Assembly: GCA_001466705.2 (NCBI GenBank) | Contig: LATX02000165.1 | Location: forward strand, 283,696-347,695 | Origin: Moniliophthora roreri | Taxonomy: Eukaryota; Basidiomycota; Agaricomycetes; Agaricales; Marasmiaceae | DNA: 64,000 nucleotides | Reading direction: 5' to 3' | Shown: piece by piece, positions 23,673 through 35,229 of the stretch | Layout of the letters: each line of letters opens with the position of its first letter | Position numbering within the stretch: the stretch's first letter is position 1 | Translations under genes and position numbers: made by a program | The notes under the pieces: model-generated | The model's input: only the letters and a program-made list of their open reading frames with translations | Database searches by the model: none | Told to the model about the DNA's origin: nothing

Positions 23673-25037
23673 ATGATGCCATTTCTTTCCTCGTTCACGT
23701 CGCTTAACCCCACAACGGATCACACTCTTTCAACAGGAACTTCCCAAAAACGAAAGTCTTTGTCTGCGACGACTGAAAAGCCCACAAAACGAGCCCGAGG
23801 AAGATTCTCGTCCATATTTGCTTTGGGCTCACTCGTTGGTGTTGGCATTGGCAATGGAGAATCAAGATCTTCGCCGATTCCTATTCCAAGCACTCCAAAA
23901 GGTCCTAGGGCCATGCCTGTTTCTTCAGGCGCACCAAAATCGCCGCCAACGTGTACGATTTCTCTTGAGAACGCTACCTCAAGAGGACCATTGGAGTCAT
24001 TGAATGTTAACGTCAACGTCAACGTGATACCCTTTCCTTCCTCCTCAGCGACATTGTCACCTCCTTTATCACCCACAAAACTCTCCCGAACACGTTCCAA
24101 TCATCTCCTACTCCGTAAATCAACGCCTCCCGCGACTCGCGGCACCAAGGGTCACAGACGACACCATTCATGTTCATGTGTTGCAGAAATCATCGGTAAC
24201 GGACAACACGTCACCTATGACCGTCCGAGCTCACCGGTAACTGTGCCGTACGATGTTGATTGTGATGATGATGATGACCAGGTCGTAATCGACTTGCCAT
24301 CCTTTATGGGTATGGACATACCTAGTCCGAGCGCCAGCCTAGTTCGTAAACGAGGGGATGCAAAATTGGTTGCAATGGTGAAGAGGAGTCTTCTTGCTGG
24401 GGTACGCGAGGCGTCTTACGCTGCTCTACGTGCCAACGTATCGAGCTCCGTCGACTCATCGTGTACGCTTGTCTCATCGACGAGTGGTAGCGTCACATAC
24501 GACTTTCTAGAAGACCTCTCTCAGGATACGCTGCATGACAGGCAAGACTTTATGGAGCAGGACAGGATTTTGATTCATCGGTTGAACGCTTATCTGCACG
24601 AATGGGGTTGGAGAGAGAAGAGGGTTCTTCCAGAGTACCCGACATTTAGGGCATGTGCTGAGATAGATTTGGAGGAAAACTCGAGTGCTTCGCAGCATAA
24701 AACGTTTGTGGCTGCGTTAGCTGATGGTGGGGATGTGTTTGGAGACGATGTTGATGCTATGGATGTTGATATAGATATGGATATGGATGATTCACCGGTG
24801 GAATCGAGGTTTGCAGAGTCGAAGCGCTTCTCTACGCCACCTCCCCCGTCTCTTCCCGAGAGAAGGTCCTCGCCACCTCCATCGGCGCCACCGCGAGTCG
24901 AGCGGACCCTAGGACTTGACCAGCTAGTCGCTACCCTGACCATGAAACATCGGGATCGTCTAGGTGCACGCAAGGGTGGTTGGAAGTCGGAGAGGACGCA
25001 GGGAAGTTCGTTGAAAGTAGAGCTCCGATTGGATTAA
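23673..25037 (+). CDS. Hypothetical low-complexity protein, 454 residues, intronless coding region
   Basis: I do not recognise a family. The single open frame starts with two adjacent Met codons. It has a basic N-terminal patch (PTKRARGRF), Ser/Pro-rich linkers, a VNVNVNV repeat, a GHRRHHSCSCVAE segment, and a central acidic run (CDDDDDQVV). A probably folded part follows, LVAMVKRSLLAGVREASYAA and LIHRLNAYLHEWGWREKRVL. The C-terminus has VDIDMDMDD, a polyproline SPPPSAPPR and the helix LDQLVATLTMKHRDRL. Absence of introns in a long frame is unusual beside its neighbours. A TATA box and pyrimidine-rich leader support real expression. The basic patch makes a nuclear location plausible but unproven. 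Confidence 0.72.
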   Translation: MMPFLSSFTSLNPTTDHTLSTGTSQKRKSLSATTEKPTKRARGRFSSIFALGSLVGVGIGNGESRSSPIPIPSTPKGPRAMPVSSGAPKSPPTCTISLENATSRGPLESLNVNVNVNVIPFPSSSATLSPPLSPTKLSRTRSNHLLLRKSTPPATRGTKGHRRHHSCSCVAEIIGNGQHVTYDRPSSPVTVPYDVDCDDDDDQVVIDLPSFMGMDIPSPSASLVRKRGDAKLVAMVKRSLLAGVREASYAALRANVSSSVDSSCTLVSSTSGSVTYDFLEDLSQDTLHDRQDFMEQDRILIHRLNAYLHEWGWREKRVLPEYPTFRACAEIDLEENSSASQHKTFVAALADGGDVFGDDVDAMDVDIDMDMDDSPVESRFAESKRFSTPPPPSLPERRSSPPPSAPPRVERTLGLDQLVATLTMKHRDRLGARKGGWKSERTQGSSLKVELRLD

Positions 25038-26498
25038 TTAAGCGTGCATTGAATGACAAGTCGAGGTCCACTGGCCGGCTATCGTCCGTTGATTTGGTAC
25101 CTCCTTGTCGTTCAACTGCACGCTTCTTGTTTTTCTTCCTTTTTCATTCGTTTTCCATGACTGTCGCTATCGCAATGCTTTCACACATCCACGGCAGAAA
25201 CTGCATCATTCATACGCACGCACACTGTATCCATATCACGCATCGCATCGCATCGCATTTTTCTTGTTCAAGTTCCATACTGCATTTCTTTATTCTGTAC
25301 TTACACGAGCACGTCTGGTTCTTCACATGGCTCGTCTTTTACGTACTCTTCACTGCACATCGCTTGCCTTTTTATTCTCCGAGGTGCAAGTCCACCTCGG
25401 GGCTAATGACAATTGTGTATTCCATCGAGTCGCCTTACCAGTTAATGGCTTGATTCTGGGACGCACATCGAACGATCTTGATGATTCCTCCTTCACGTAG
25501 TTATGATACAATTGATCTTGTACATACAATCTATGCAAAAAGTGACGAGTTTGATGAACTATAGCTAGTGTCAAAGCTAGCTGTGTGTGGTGGAATAGAA
25601 ACGAGATACCGGGTTGAAGTATGCTTGAGTCATGTATGCTGTCCGTCTCTTCGAGCAAGCTGCCTGTCTTTGGCTGTCAAAATTTCTGATTTTCAATAGC
25701 TGTTGAGGTGGTCGGTGGTAATTGCGAAAGCCCATATGCTCGCTTGTGCCTCGGAAGAAACAGGTTGCATAAGCTAACCGCAGATGGGGTAAGAGTAGGT
25801 AATGGAATGATCTTTCCAACTTCAAGGAACGGCATAAACTTTTCTGGGTGTAAGCACTTCAACCGTATCAATGTTTGCCACGAAGGTGTCATACCGGTTG
25901 GACTCGTCAACTTTGTAGCTTACTGGAGTAGCAGCATGGGTAACGGCTGAAATTATGTCAGATACATAAGACAAGGATAAATTTCATGTTGTAGATGAGG
26001 TTGGAGGTATATTGGAGTGCTGTGCGGCAGTAGAATTGACCATGGCACTTGTTAATGGGTTTTAGAAGGAGGATTGCACTGAAGATTGGGTGGATGCTGG
26101 TGCTGTCGCAAGCGAGAAGATGAGAGACAACAGCAAGTGAATTTCACGCAGTGCTTACTTCCACGTGGTGAACTGCCAAAAGCCGCGTAATCACATCTCA
26201 GTCATCATGTTCCATGGTTAAGGAAAGATAACTATAAATCTGGCTCTCTATTGACAGGCATTTGCGGGCCTTCTGTTAAAAATAGGAAGAGGAGTGATCG
26301 AAAACCGGGGAGATGATGGGACAGCAAGGTAGTGTACGCAATCATGATTACGAGGGAGTTTCCATATATAGTAGAATAGTGATCAGCCACCAAAAAGTGT
26401 CGGGCTAGATCGCATGTTAAGACCCACTACCTAACGGTAGCGGGAATTATAAATTATAACATACAAGCTGTCCGGGCCGTCCATGCAAATGGCTACAT
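25038..26498. other. Intergenic, no gene recognised
   Basis: It contains the 3' UTR of the 454-residue gene with a repeated CATCGCATCGCATCG tract near 25240, and the 3' flank of the first P450. Frames up to 157 codons on the plus strand near 25 kb have no recognisable domain and overlap the expected 3' UTR. Confidence 0.35.
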
Positions 26499-28805
26499 CT
26501 AATCCCGAAGCCTAACCTGCAAAGGCATCTGAAATCCCTTATGCAACTCGCCCTTGACCATGGGCTGCGCGAATCCAGCTTGAATCATCATGATTTCAAC
26601 ATCCTTCGGCATGGAGAACTGGAACGATTGGAGGAGGTTGACGGCGACTGTTTGGACTTCGTGAACGCTATACATACGACCGGTCAGTAACTCGAGCAAT
26701 TCGAGATAGAGGGTAAGGAGTACTCACGCAAATCGCCAACCGATACATGACCTGATACCAGCGCCTGTGGAAAGGAAGATCAGCTTTGGCAACAGACTGA
26801 AAAGGATCAATTCTTACTGAATGTCATCCTAGAAGGCTATCGTCAATCATATAATTCACCGGGAGGCAAACATGTTAATACTCACAGATTCCCATAAACA
26901 CCCAAGGTTGTTTGTCTCTTTGCGTCCAAATGACGTTCGGGATTCCATTCTTCCGCATCGTCACCCCATACTTCCTTTAGGCTATCATATATATCTCGCA
27001 TGAGCTTTGAGCTAGACGAAAGGAAAAAAGAAAACGTACTAATTGTACCCGGTAATCGAAGCCATGATCCTTTGTCCCTCGACAACCGGTATCTCCCCGA
27101 GCACCTCTCCAGACGTCGAGACAACGGGATTGGCGAGAGGAATGACATCGTCTTCCTCAGGTTCTCGAAGAAGGCTGCTGACGATTGGGTGAAGGCGGAG
27201 TGTTTCCTGTTCTTGTGCTTAATTTCAAAATTAAACCCCGGAAAGGTCGCGGAAATACCTTGATGACAGCATTGAGAAATGGCATTGACTCGAAATCGTT
27301 CGCAGTGAAGTCTTCATCTCCTTTCTCTTCTCTGGCTTGCTTGATCTCTTTGAGGAGACGTTCTTGGTCTGCAGGGTGGCGAGCGAGTTGGTAGAAGAGC
27401 CATGTTAGAGTGTTTGCGGAAGTTTCATGTCCAGCAAGAATGATAGTTCTAAAAGAACATGTTAGCCCAAGGAAAACAAGACAGAACAAGAACGGGACGT
27501 ACGCCATCTGAGATAATGCTTCTTCATCGTTGAGCTGCTTTTCGGAATCACTTGCACGAAGTGCCCTAGCTGTATCGCGCTCGGTGAGTATAAACGCGCA
27601 TCACTGAATGAAAAGAAACCCACAGATGACACCCAAAAGGTCATTGTCCTGGCTTGTCTCGCCCTGCATCTTCCTCTCGTACAGCTTCTTTGCTTCTCCC
27701 TGGGATGCATTTAACCATGCTTTCCACCGGATATCTTCCTTTGTGGGGAAGATTTCCGTTAGCTGGAGCAGAGAAGAAGGAAGATCGCGGCGAAAAGCCC
27801 GGTAAAGGTAATTGAGCGGCGTGGGGCGCGTGGTGTCGACACTAGACGCCATGAGTCTGACCGAGGTAGGAGAAAAATGCAAGATGGAAACGTACAAAAG
27901 ATTCCGAACCATATCAGCGAGTTGATTGTTACTTGATTCGAGAGCTCCAAAGTCGTATTCAAATACACCTAACGAAAGATGAGCGATGATAGCGAAAGAG
28001 AAGGTAAGACACACTCTCGCCGAGGACATCGAGAGTCATGTTCGGGAACCATTTGGTCGTATCGATGACTTGTGCGCCAGACTGAAGCTGTTCTTTCCAC
28101 TTGATTGACAACTAGATAACCGGGAATGTATGAGGAAAGCATTCCAATAACAACGAAGAAAGGTTCATACCGAATTGACAATCTTCTGGAAGACCGGGAC
28201 AAGGGGTTTCATCTGAGTAGCAGAAAAGGCCGGGTTCAAGATCTTGCGCTGTCGTTGATGAATAGATCCTATTTAAGATCAAGAATTTATTATCAAGCCG
28301 ATGAGACGTGGAAACTGGAAAAATAGGGCGCACCCTGTACAGTAGCCAAACCGGGTCCGAAGAGCTTATACGTTGCTTGAATCGTGTCTGCTGACTTTCT
28401 GTATTTATATGTGGACTTGTGGAAGATATGTTGAAGGGCTCGCGGGTCGCAAACAACGAGCATGTCTTGCTGTTGAATAGATCAGCCAAATAAAAGAGAG
28501 ATGTAGCCAACCCATACATTGTAGCAAGTCGTTGCCCTAACTGCCGTTCCGTACTGCTTGAACCATTTCAATTCTAGATCTCCTACCACGAGCTGATTAC
28601 TGAGATCATAATCATTGCCTGTACACCAGAAAGTTCAGTACGGTCCACGAATGAATGGGATGGAGAAAAACGAACCGAATAGGATACTTGGATTGGGCGG
28701 GCCTTTCAAGAACTTGAGTGATCTTCTTCTGGCACGAATCGCGAGAGCTAGGACTATAGATAGAACGAGGAGAAAAGGAGTGTAGAGAAGAAGGGGTAGA
28801 GCCAT
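26499..28805 (-). CDS. Cytochrome P450, tandem copy 1
   Basis: This is a membrane-anchored class II P450 monooxygenase. The start at 28805 gives the hydrophobic anchor MALPLLLYTPFLLVLSIVL and then the proline hinge GPPNPSILFG. The I-helix motif is AGHETSAN and the K-helix is ETLRLHP. The haem-binding loop assembles from three exons as MTF/SAGIRSCIGWRFA, giving FxxGxRxCxG. The middle exon is only 11 nt (26818-26828). About a dozen introns of 45-80 nt. The C-terminus is LQVRLRD, a few residues shorter than the neighbouring copy (KLRDYEFEV). No breaks were seen. The substrate and CYP family number are not deducible by eye. It lies head to tail with a close paralog, pointing to recent tandem duplication. 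Confidence 0.9.
26818..26828 (-). other. 11-nt microexon in P450 copy 1
   Basis: The minus strand has TTCTAG, then GATGACATTCA, then GTAAGA. Joining AAT CT + GATGACATTCA + GCGCT gives N-L-M-T-F-S-A-G. Without this exon the haem loop loses its Phe and the frame shifts. Confidence 0.8.
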
Positions 28806-28844
28806 TATGGGGTATCAGCAACATGTTCAGGGAGGAAAAACCCC

Positions 28845-28852
28845 ATTATATA
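28845..28852 (-). promoter_or_regulatory. TATA box of P450 copy 1
   Basis: The minus strand reads GTATATAATGGGG about 45 bp upstream of the start codon at 28805. Confidence 0.5.
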
Positions 28853-29904
28853 CATGGTACGACAGAATCGTAACACTCAAGAGAAACATTAAACTTAAAG
28901 GAGCTCGGACGAAAGCGCCCGATCAGTCATCCATGATGACAGGCCCGGCGTCCTATGACCTTGGTGTTCTATCGTTTCAGCGTTCTATCCCGCGCCCGCT
29001 CTTCGTGAAACCAAGGTTTTGCAACAGAGAGCTACAAGCTAGTCCCAAGATAGGGGAATGTTGAATGTGAATCCTCGTCGCGCCTCTCTGTAGCTATGTT
29101 GTCAGTCGAATCCACCTCGTGCTCCGGCGTAGGAATCAAAATAGCTGTTGGCGACGAGTATGAGCGAGATAGGCGATGTATAGAGTATTTGGGCAGCGCG
29201 GGAATATCAACTACGGTTTGGGACACTGTAGAGAGCCAGGGGTATCTGTAAAAAAAGGCCAGCCATGTCAAAGGAGAATGCCTCTAAAGGTGGAGTAGCC
29301 ACAGAAGTAATGGGCTCCTTCATAAGTTTATTTAATCCGGAACGAGATGGAGTATCGGTTACTCACCTCCTCAACCAGGGGCTAGTAAACTGAAACGTAA
29401 GGTATCCACGAGGCACCCGTCAATCTAACCGACCGACTGGAGCAAAATATTGATCTTTGCCCATTTAAGCCTTAAGGTACATGGTAGGTCCATGGAGCTG
29501 GTTGTCCGGACTTAACGTCTGTCATTACGTGTACGTCTCACGGGAGTCGGGCTCTGAGTCAACATCGCAGCCCCACCTGAAATACTAGCGCACGAACCTC
29601 GTTCCGTACATTAGATCACCAGCAGTTATAGGCAACTGGGATTTCAACCCTGCACCCAAATTGCAGGCAGGCACGAATTCGAGTCTGTCTAGATCGACGT
29701 TGTGTGTGTAATCGTGATCACTAAAATTTTTAGCGCTTATCCTGTAATCGGTCAACATAATAATTAAATTTTGAAATTCAGAAGTAGACATATTCGAAAA
29801 ATAATAGTTATTCCAAATGGGGTATAACGGATCATTCGGAGGGCCCCAACAGGGACACAACCGTTGGCAGAGAAAGAATGTCCTGACAATGCGCGAATTT
29901 CTCG
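28853..29904. other. Spacer between tandem P450 genes
   Basis: About 1.05 kb with no recognisable exon. It should hold the promoter of copy 1 and the 3' UTR of copy 2. A 91-codon minus-strand frame at 29585-29860 has no family resemblance I can name. Confidence 0.35.
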
Positions 29905-32225
29905 TTACACTTCGAATTCGTAATCCCTGAGTTTCACATGCAGAGGCATTCGGATCCCCTTATGCAACTCGCCCTTAATCATGGGTTGCGTAAATCCAGC
30001 TTGAACCATCAAAATATCCATATCCTTTGGTATGGAGAATTGGAAGGATTGAAGGAGTTCGGCAGTTACTGTTTGGATCTCGTGTACACTATACATATAA
30101 TTAATCAGTCTTGTTTCGAGGATCGTATCGGGAATACGCACGCGAATCGCCAACCTATGCATGATCTGACGCCGGCACCTGGAAGAAAATGAGAGGGGTG
30201 AACAGCAGACTCGGAGAGATCAATTACCGAATGTCATCCTGAAGAGCAATAAGTTAGCCATCCGTCTAACGGGTAGGTGAACATTAGTTACTCACAGATT
30301 CCCAAAAACACCCAATGTTGTCTGCCTCTTCGCATCCAAGTGACGTTCGGGGTTCCAATCGTCAGCGTCGTCACCCCACACTTCCTTCAAGCTATGAATG
30401 CCTCGTGTCAGCTGCGTTGAATATATTGAGAGTATAGGAAGACATACTAGTTATACCCGATAATCGACGACATGATCCTTTGTCCTTTCACAACCGGTAT
30501 CGCTCCAAGCATCTCTCCCGAGGACGAGACGACAGGATACGCAAGTGGAATCACATCGTCTACTTCAGATTCGCGGATAAGGTTATTAATGATTGGGTGG
30601 AGACGAAGTGTTTCCTGCGACCATGATCGTTAACGCGGTGAAGGACGGGAGGAGAAAGCGTTTACCTTGATAACAGCGTTAAGGAATGGCATCGACTCAA
30701 AGTCGTTTGCCGTGAAATATTGACCGCCATTTTGCTTTTTCGCATGTTTAATCTCGTCGAGAAGACGTTCTTGGTCAGCGGGGTGACGAGCGAGTTCGTA
30801 GAAGAGCCACGTTAACGTGTTGCCTGAGGTCTCATGTCCTGCCAGTATAATAGTTCTAGAACCTTATGTCAGTCCAAAAGGAATAGAGAGCAGAATCGGA
30901 GCCGCGTACGCCATCTGGGATAATGCCTCTTCGCCGCTCAAGTGCTTCTCAAAGGTAGTTTCATGAAAAGCTCTCGCTGTATCGCAACAAATGAACACCC
31001 AATTTCGCTGTGGGACGGGGTGAAGATACTCACAGATAACACCCAAGAGATCATTCTCCTGGCTGGTCTCACCCTGCATCTTCCTCTCGTACAACTTCTT
31101 TGCTTCACCCTGAGATGCATTTAACCATTTCTTCCACCGGATGTCTTGCTTTGTGGGGAACCACTCTGCCAATCGGCGGATAGAAGAAGGAAGATCGCGG
31201 CGAAAGGCATAGTATAGGTATCTGGGCGGCGAAGGACGCGTGGAGTCGACGCTGCAAGTCAGAACTATCATGAGCGTGGACCGCTGGAGGAAAGGAAGGC
31301 AAGACATACAAAAGATTCCGAACCATATCGGCAAGTTCGTTGTCGTGTGATTCAAGAGCTCCAAAGTCATATTCAAATACACCTAAAAGGTTGACGAGAA
31401 TGAGATTGAGAATAGCGAAAAGCTGAAGATCGATCATACTTTCTCCGAGAGCATCGAGAGCCATATCTGGGAACCATTTGGTTGTATCGATGACTTCAGA
31501 GCCGGACTGGAGGTGTTCTTTCCACTTGATCGACAACTAACAACCAGGAAGATATGTCAAGAGCATACCGGGGGTGACGGGGAGAGGTCCATACCGAGTT
31601 AATAATCTTCTGGAAGACCGGAACAAGGGGTTTTATCTGGGTAGCCGAAAACGCTGGATTCAAGATTTTCCGTTGTCGCTGATGTGCGAATCCTATTGAG
31701 CATGAGGTATTTAGCCGTCTAACCGAGAAGCATAGATACAACACAGCACACACCATGTACTGTAGCCACTCCAGGTCCAAAGAGCTTATATGACGCTTGT
31801 TCCGATTCTGCCGACTTTTTGTACTTGTACATAGACTTGTGGAAGATATGTTGAAGAGCTCGTGGGTCAGAGATGAGAAGCATGTCTTCCTGTTTGACTG
31901 AATTGACTAGATGAAAGAGAAAACGCGGCGAACGCGTACATTGTAAGAGGTGGTTGTCCTGACCGCCGTTCCATATTGTTTAAACCACTTGAACTCTAGA
32001 CCTCCTACTTCGAGCTGATTTCTAAGATCATAATCATGGCCTATCCAAAAGGTCAGTATCCCTCACAACTACAGTATGATCTATAGTATACGAACCAAAG
32101 AGGATGCTTGGGTTCGGAGGACCTCTCAAAAATTTGAGTGACCGTCGCTTGGAACGGATCGCCAAATGTATGAATCCAGATAGGATGAGTATAAGAGGAG
32201 CGTAGAGAAGGATAGGTAGAGCCAT
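29905..32225 (-). CDS. Cytochrome P450, tandem copy 2
   Basis: This is a close paralog of the downstream P450, with the same exon layout. The start at 32225 gives MALPILLYAPLILILSGFI as membrane anchor, then GPPNPSILFG. The central exon VDSTRPSPPRYLYYAFRRDL corresponds to VDTTRPTPLNYLYRAFRRDL in copy 1. The I-helix and K-helix are conserved. The haem loop FGAGVRSCIGWRFA again depends on an 11-nt microexon (30228-30238). The C-terminus is LHVKLRDYEFEV. No frame breaks were seen. Divergence from copy 1 is spread along the protein, so the two could differ in substrate. Confidence 0.9.
30228..30238 (-). other. 11-nt microexon in P450 copy 2
   Basis: The minus strand has CTTCAG, then GATGACATTCG, then GTAATT. 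Joined to GTGCCGGC it gives M-T-F-G-A-G. The position and length are identical to the microexon of copy 1. Confidence 0.8.
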
Positions 32226-32254
32226 TGTGGTGTATGAGGAACACAGATGTGTTT

Positions 32255-32262
32255 CTTTTATA
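32255..32262 (-). promoter_or_regulatory. TATA box of P450 copy 2
   Basis: The minus strand reads CCTATAAAAGAAAC about 30-37 bp upstream of the start codon at 32225. Confidence 0.5.
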
Positions 32263-32898
32263 GGTACCTATACCCATGCGCAGCGCTGCAGCGCTATATC
32301 GAGATCGAAAAATTCTTACGGGAGGATCAGTCAATTGCAATGACGTGAGCATTCGAACGACTTGTCTCTTCCCTCCACCAACGATTGTCCCATCAAAATT
32401 AGCTGTGTAATGGTCCTAGTGATGAAAGTTGAATTCAATTTCCCATCTGAGACCAAGAAGAACCTACTCATAATCGTCCTTTCCGCTTTTTCCACTCGGA
32501 AATTGGCCATAGTTGGCCGTCGTGACTCTACAGCAAACCGTAGCCGCTTCTTTCCGAAACCGAGAACGAAACCGAAAGCGAGTTGCCATCATACTTCTTA
32601 CTGAACTGCGTAACATAAGTACAATCTGTCGCTTAGCCAGTAAATGATACAGAGTACTCACCTGACGAAAGGTCTATCACGAAAACTCGTCGAGCAATAG
32701 ATTTGAGGATGGTCAGATCACCGGTGTTGGGCGTCAAGGAGTAGTTGAGTGAAAAAGTAGGATTTTTATAGACCTGTAACCGGACCTTCTAAGACGATGG
32801 CAAGGACCTGCGTATCTGAGTTTAAATTTGGCTGAGAGGTCCTAGTTGACCTGGGAACTTCAAAAAAGAAGCGATCTGACGGAGTGATCTTAGAGTGA
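32263..32898. other. Intergenic, no gene recognised
   Basis: It lies between the promoter of P450 copy 2 and the helicase relic. It may contain the lost 5' exons of the helicase, but no conserved motif could be read. Confidence 0.3.
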
Positions 32899-34165
32899 TC
32901 GAGAAGCAGATACCTCGTGTACTGCAGCTACGTGTCGCAATGGCAGTTTCATCAACACGAGAACATCAAGACGTCCTTTTGACAGCGCCGACAGGTTTCG
33001 GGAAGACATTGGTATCAGCTATGCTGCAGATGACAAAGAGAGGCGATGAGGCGACGGTCATTCTATTTCTCTTGAATCGACTACAGAGCTCTGCAGTGTG
33101 TCGTCATTTCGTTTCGTGCTACTTGTCTCTCTGATCCAAATTATAGAGCGAGGATATTTTCAACGATTATGGGCTTGAATGCGCAGTCGTCAACCGAGAC
33201 TCGCCGTGGAATCGTGCATGGTGGGACGAGCACATACATAACCTGAAGACACGACAATCAGGAAGCGCAAAAGTTATTCTTGCAACGCCGGAGCAGTTTT
33301 TCAAGCAAAGGGCAGGGCAGACGTACGCACGGTTCGGAGAGTTAATGAAAGAGAAGCAGTTTACTCGGAGGATTTGCCTGGTCGTTGTCGACGAAGGACA
33401 CTATGTTTCTACAGCTGGAATATCGCACTACGGCCTCCCAACTTTCCGCAGTGCCTACGGCAACCTCAGAACCATTCAGATTCGGCTTGCTGATACACCA
33501 TGGCTCGTTCAGACCGCCACCGTTACCAAGCGCTTCCTATATGATCTCGAGTTACAAATCTTGCGAAAACCATACCTCCACTTGAAAATGTCCACCAATC
33601 GTCCTGACATCGTATACGCCAACCCGTACCGTCAAGAAGATAACTGAATTCTCCAACTATCGATGTTTTCTAAAGGAACCTTTCACTTTATCGGAGCAGC
33701 CATACGTGATCATCTTTCGCGAGGATAAAGACTGGCTCGAAGACCTTTGCAAGTACCTCAATAAGCAGCTACCACCTGAGTTCCAGAGTCAGGGTGTCAT
33801 CCGATTCTATCACAGTGGAATGTCGCAGCCTTATCTTACCCTTACGCACGAAGCATTTGTTGACCCCAAAAACTCCTGTCGCATTCTGCTTTCAACCTCA
33901 GCTGAATCTACTGGCATTAACCACCCCGTTGTCGATATCGACACAACGCCAGACGACATTCAGAGCATCGACGCGTGTAATCTACCCGAATGCTTTCTAG
34001 GTTTGTGTCGCTGGCATGCAAGATACCTTAGCTATGCAAAGTCAAATTTTTGGACGCTGCGCACGCAGGCCTGGATCAACGGGACTCGGAGTATTTTTCA
34101 TTGAATCTTGGGTTGGAGAAATTCACCTGAGCGAATTCGACTCACCTAACGACAACGATTGGGAC
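32899..34165 (+). pseudogene. Truncated, frameshifted RecQ-like DEAD/H helicase
   Basis: Helicase motifs appear in order. Motif I is TAPTGFGKT near 32980. Motif II is VVVDEGHY, with DEGH in place of DEAH. Motif III-like is QTATVTK. Motif V is STSAESTGINHPVVD. Motif VI is QIFGRCARR. One true intron, about 33091-33147, joins LNRLQSSA to SEDIFNDYGLE. An extra A near 33620 shifts the frame (VYA to RTVKKITEF), and another shift is needed near 34010 to reach the GRCARR motif. Coding similarity stops at 34165, where a G-rich mobile-element end begins, and the 5' exons are missing. Such RecQ-like helicases occur in many copies in agaric genomes, often in accessory regions. Confidence 0.75.
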
Positions 34166-34850
34166 CAGGGGGGAGGCGGGCCGTGGTTCCGGAACACCGG
34201 GACGGTTGGTTGGTTGCCCGATGGCCGGCTTAAAAAATTTTCTTGAGCCAATTTTTTTTTCGAACTTTGAACACTTTCTCAGTAACCAAAGGTTCTTTTA
34301 TGACCACCTTCATAGCAGAAAGACTCAAATTTGCTCCTATATGTCTTTTGGATGCTGGTCCAGATCAGTTTCCTGCCCACCCATGGTCCTTGGGGCTCAC
34401 TCACAGGTATTTGAAGGGTTTGTGGTGGTTCGGCTGTATAGGGCTGGGAGTTCTCCATAATATGGTTACATTATACACCTTCTTGAACCAACTTACACCC
34501 TGGATACACATACTATCCTTAGATCTTAGCAGATATCAATCTCTAGAGTTTTGCAGTTGCTTGCTTGGGCTCCTGTACCTAGAATATAATGTAGATGAAC
34601 CTTACAAACAGTTTGAATCATTCTACTGCAGGCTTCAGTATATTGTGCTCACACTTCGCTGAACCTAGCTAATGCGAAGGGGGAAGAGGACCAGCGCTAG
34701 TCAGGCGCTTGCTACTTAGCGCCTTCCAAAAAGGTGATGTCATGTGAACTACCTTCCGTATATGGTAGTCAGTAGTTGGTTGGTTCACCGCGACGGTCCT
34801 TTAAAAAAAAAATTCGACCCCATGTACAAAAAAAATTTCCCTCCTCCCTG
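34166..34850 (+). mobile_element. hAT-like non-autonomous element (MITE-like), ends degenerate
   Basis: The left end reads CAGGGGGGAGGCGGGCCGTG and continues with GTTCCGG and GGTTGGTTGGTT. The right end ends in CCCTCCTCCCTG, so the reverse complement begins CAGGGAGGAGGG. The internal arms with GGTTGGTT followed by CTTAAAAA match the better preserved element at 61153-62054. The 8 bases outside each end (ATTGGGAC and CCCGAACG) do not match, so no target duplication is visible. No transposase was recognised; a 139-codon plus-strand frame inside is of unknown nature. It ends the helicase reading. Confidence 0.6.
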
Positions 34851-35229
34851 CCCGAACGCCTAACCTGCCCTCTTCTAAGTTTCCGCAAAACCACAACACG
34901 AGAAATGTACTTGTAATTGTTATCGGACCTAATGGCCCACCGCGGCAAGTCAAATGGCACGTTTTTCAGAGTTTGATTAGGTTTCATTAATTTCATTGCC
35001 AAGACATCAAATGGACATCGGATAACATCGAGCATACGTCGGATTTGGGTACAATTGCGTGGTGTCGAATAACATCGACACACATCTGAAACTCGCCCCA
35101 AAGTCAACACGATCAACGTGTCACGCTTCCAGATGTCCCCCGTATTGTACTACATCGTGATAGAATATGTGGTGTATGAATACATGACTTATAATACAGA
35201 GATAAATAAATACAACATGGGCCCCCTCT
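34851..35229. other. Intergenic, no gene recognised
   Basis: Right flank of the mobile element and 3' flank of DUF6533 gene B. No exon was recognised. Confidence 0.35.

Noticed and set aside
25105..25500. 131-codon plus-strand frame after the 454-residue gene
   Set aside because: It overlaps the expected 3' UTR, is rich in His/Ser/Phe from CATCG-type repeats, and shows no family resemblance.
17095..32225. Complete secondary-metabolite gene cluster
   Set aside because: There is no polyketide synthase, NRPS, terpene cyclase or prenyltransferase between the questin-oxidase-like gene and the P450s, and large empty gaps separate them.
34166..34850. Element with an 8-bp target duplication like the one at 61153
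   Set aside because: The bases just outside the two ends (ATTGGGAC and CCCGAACG) do not match, so I report the element but not a target duplication.
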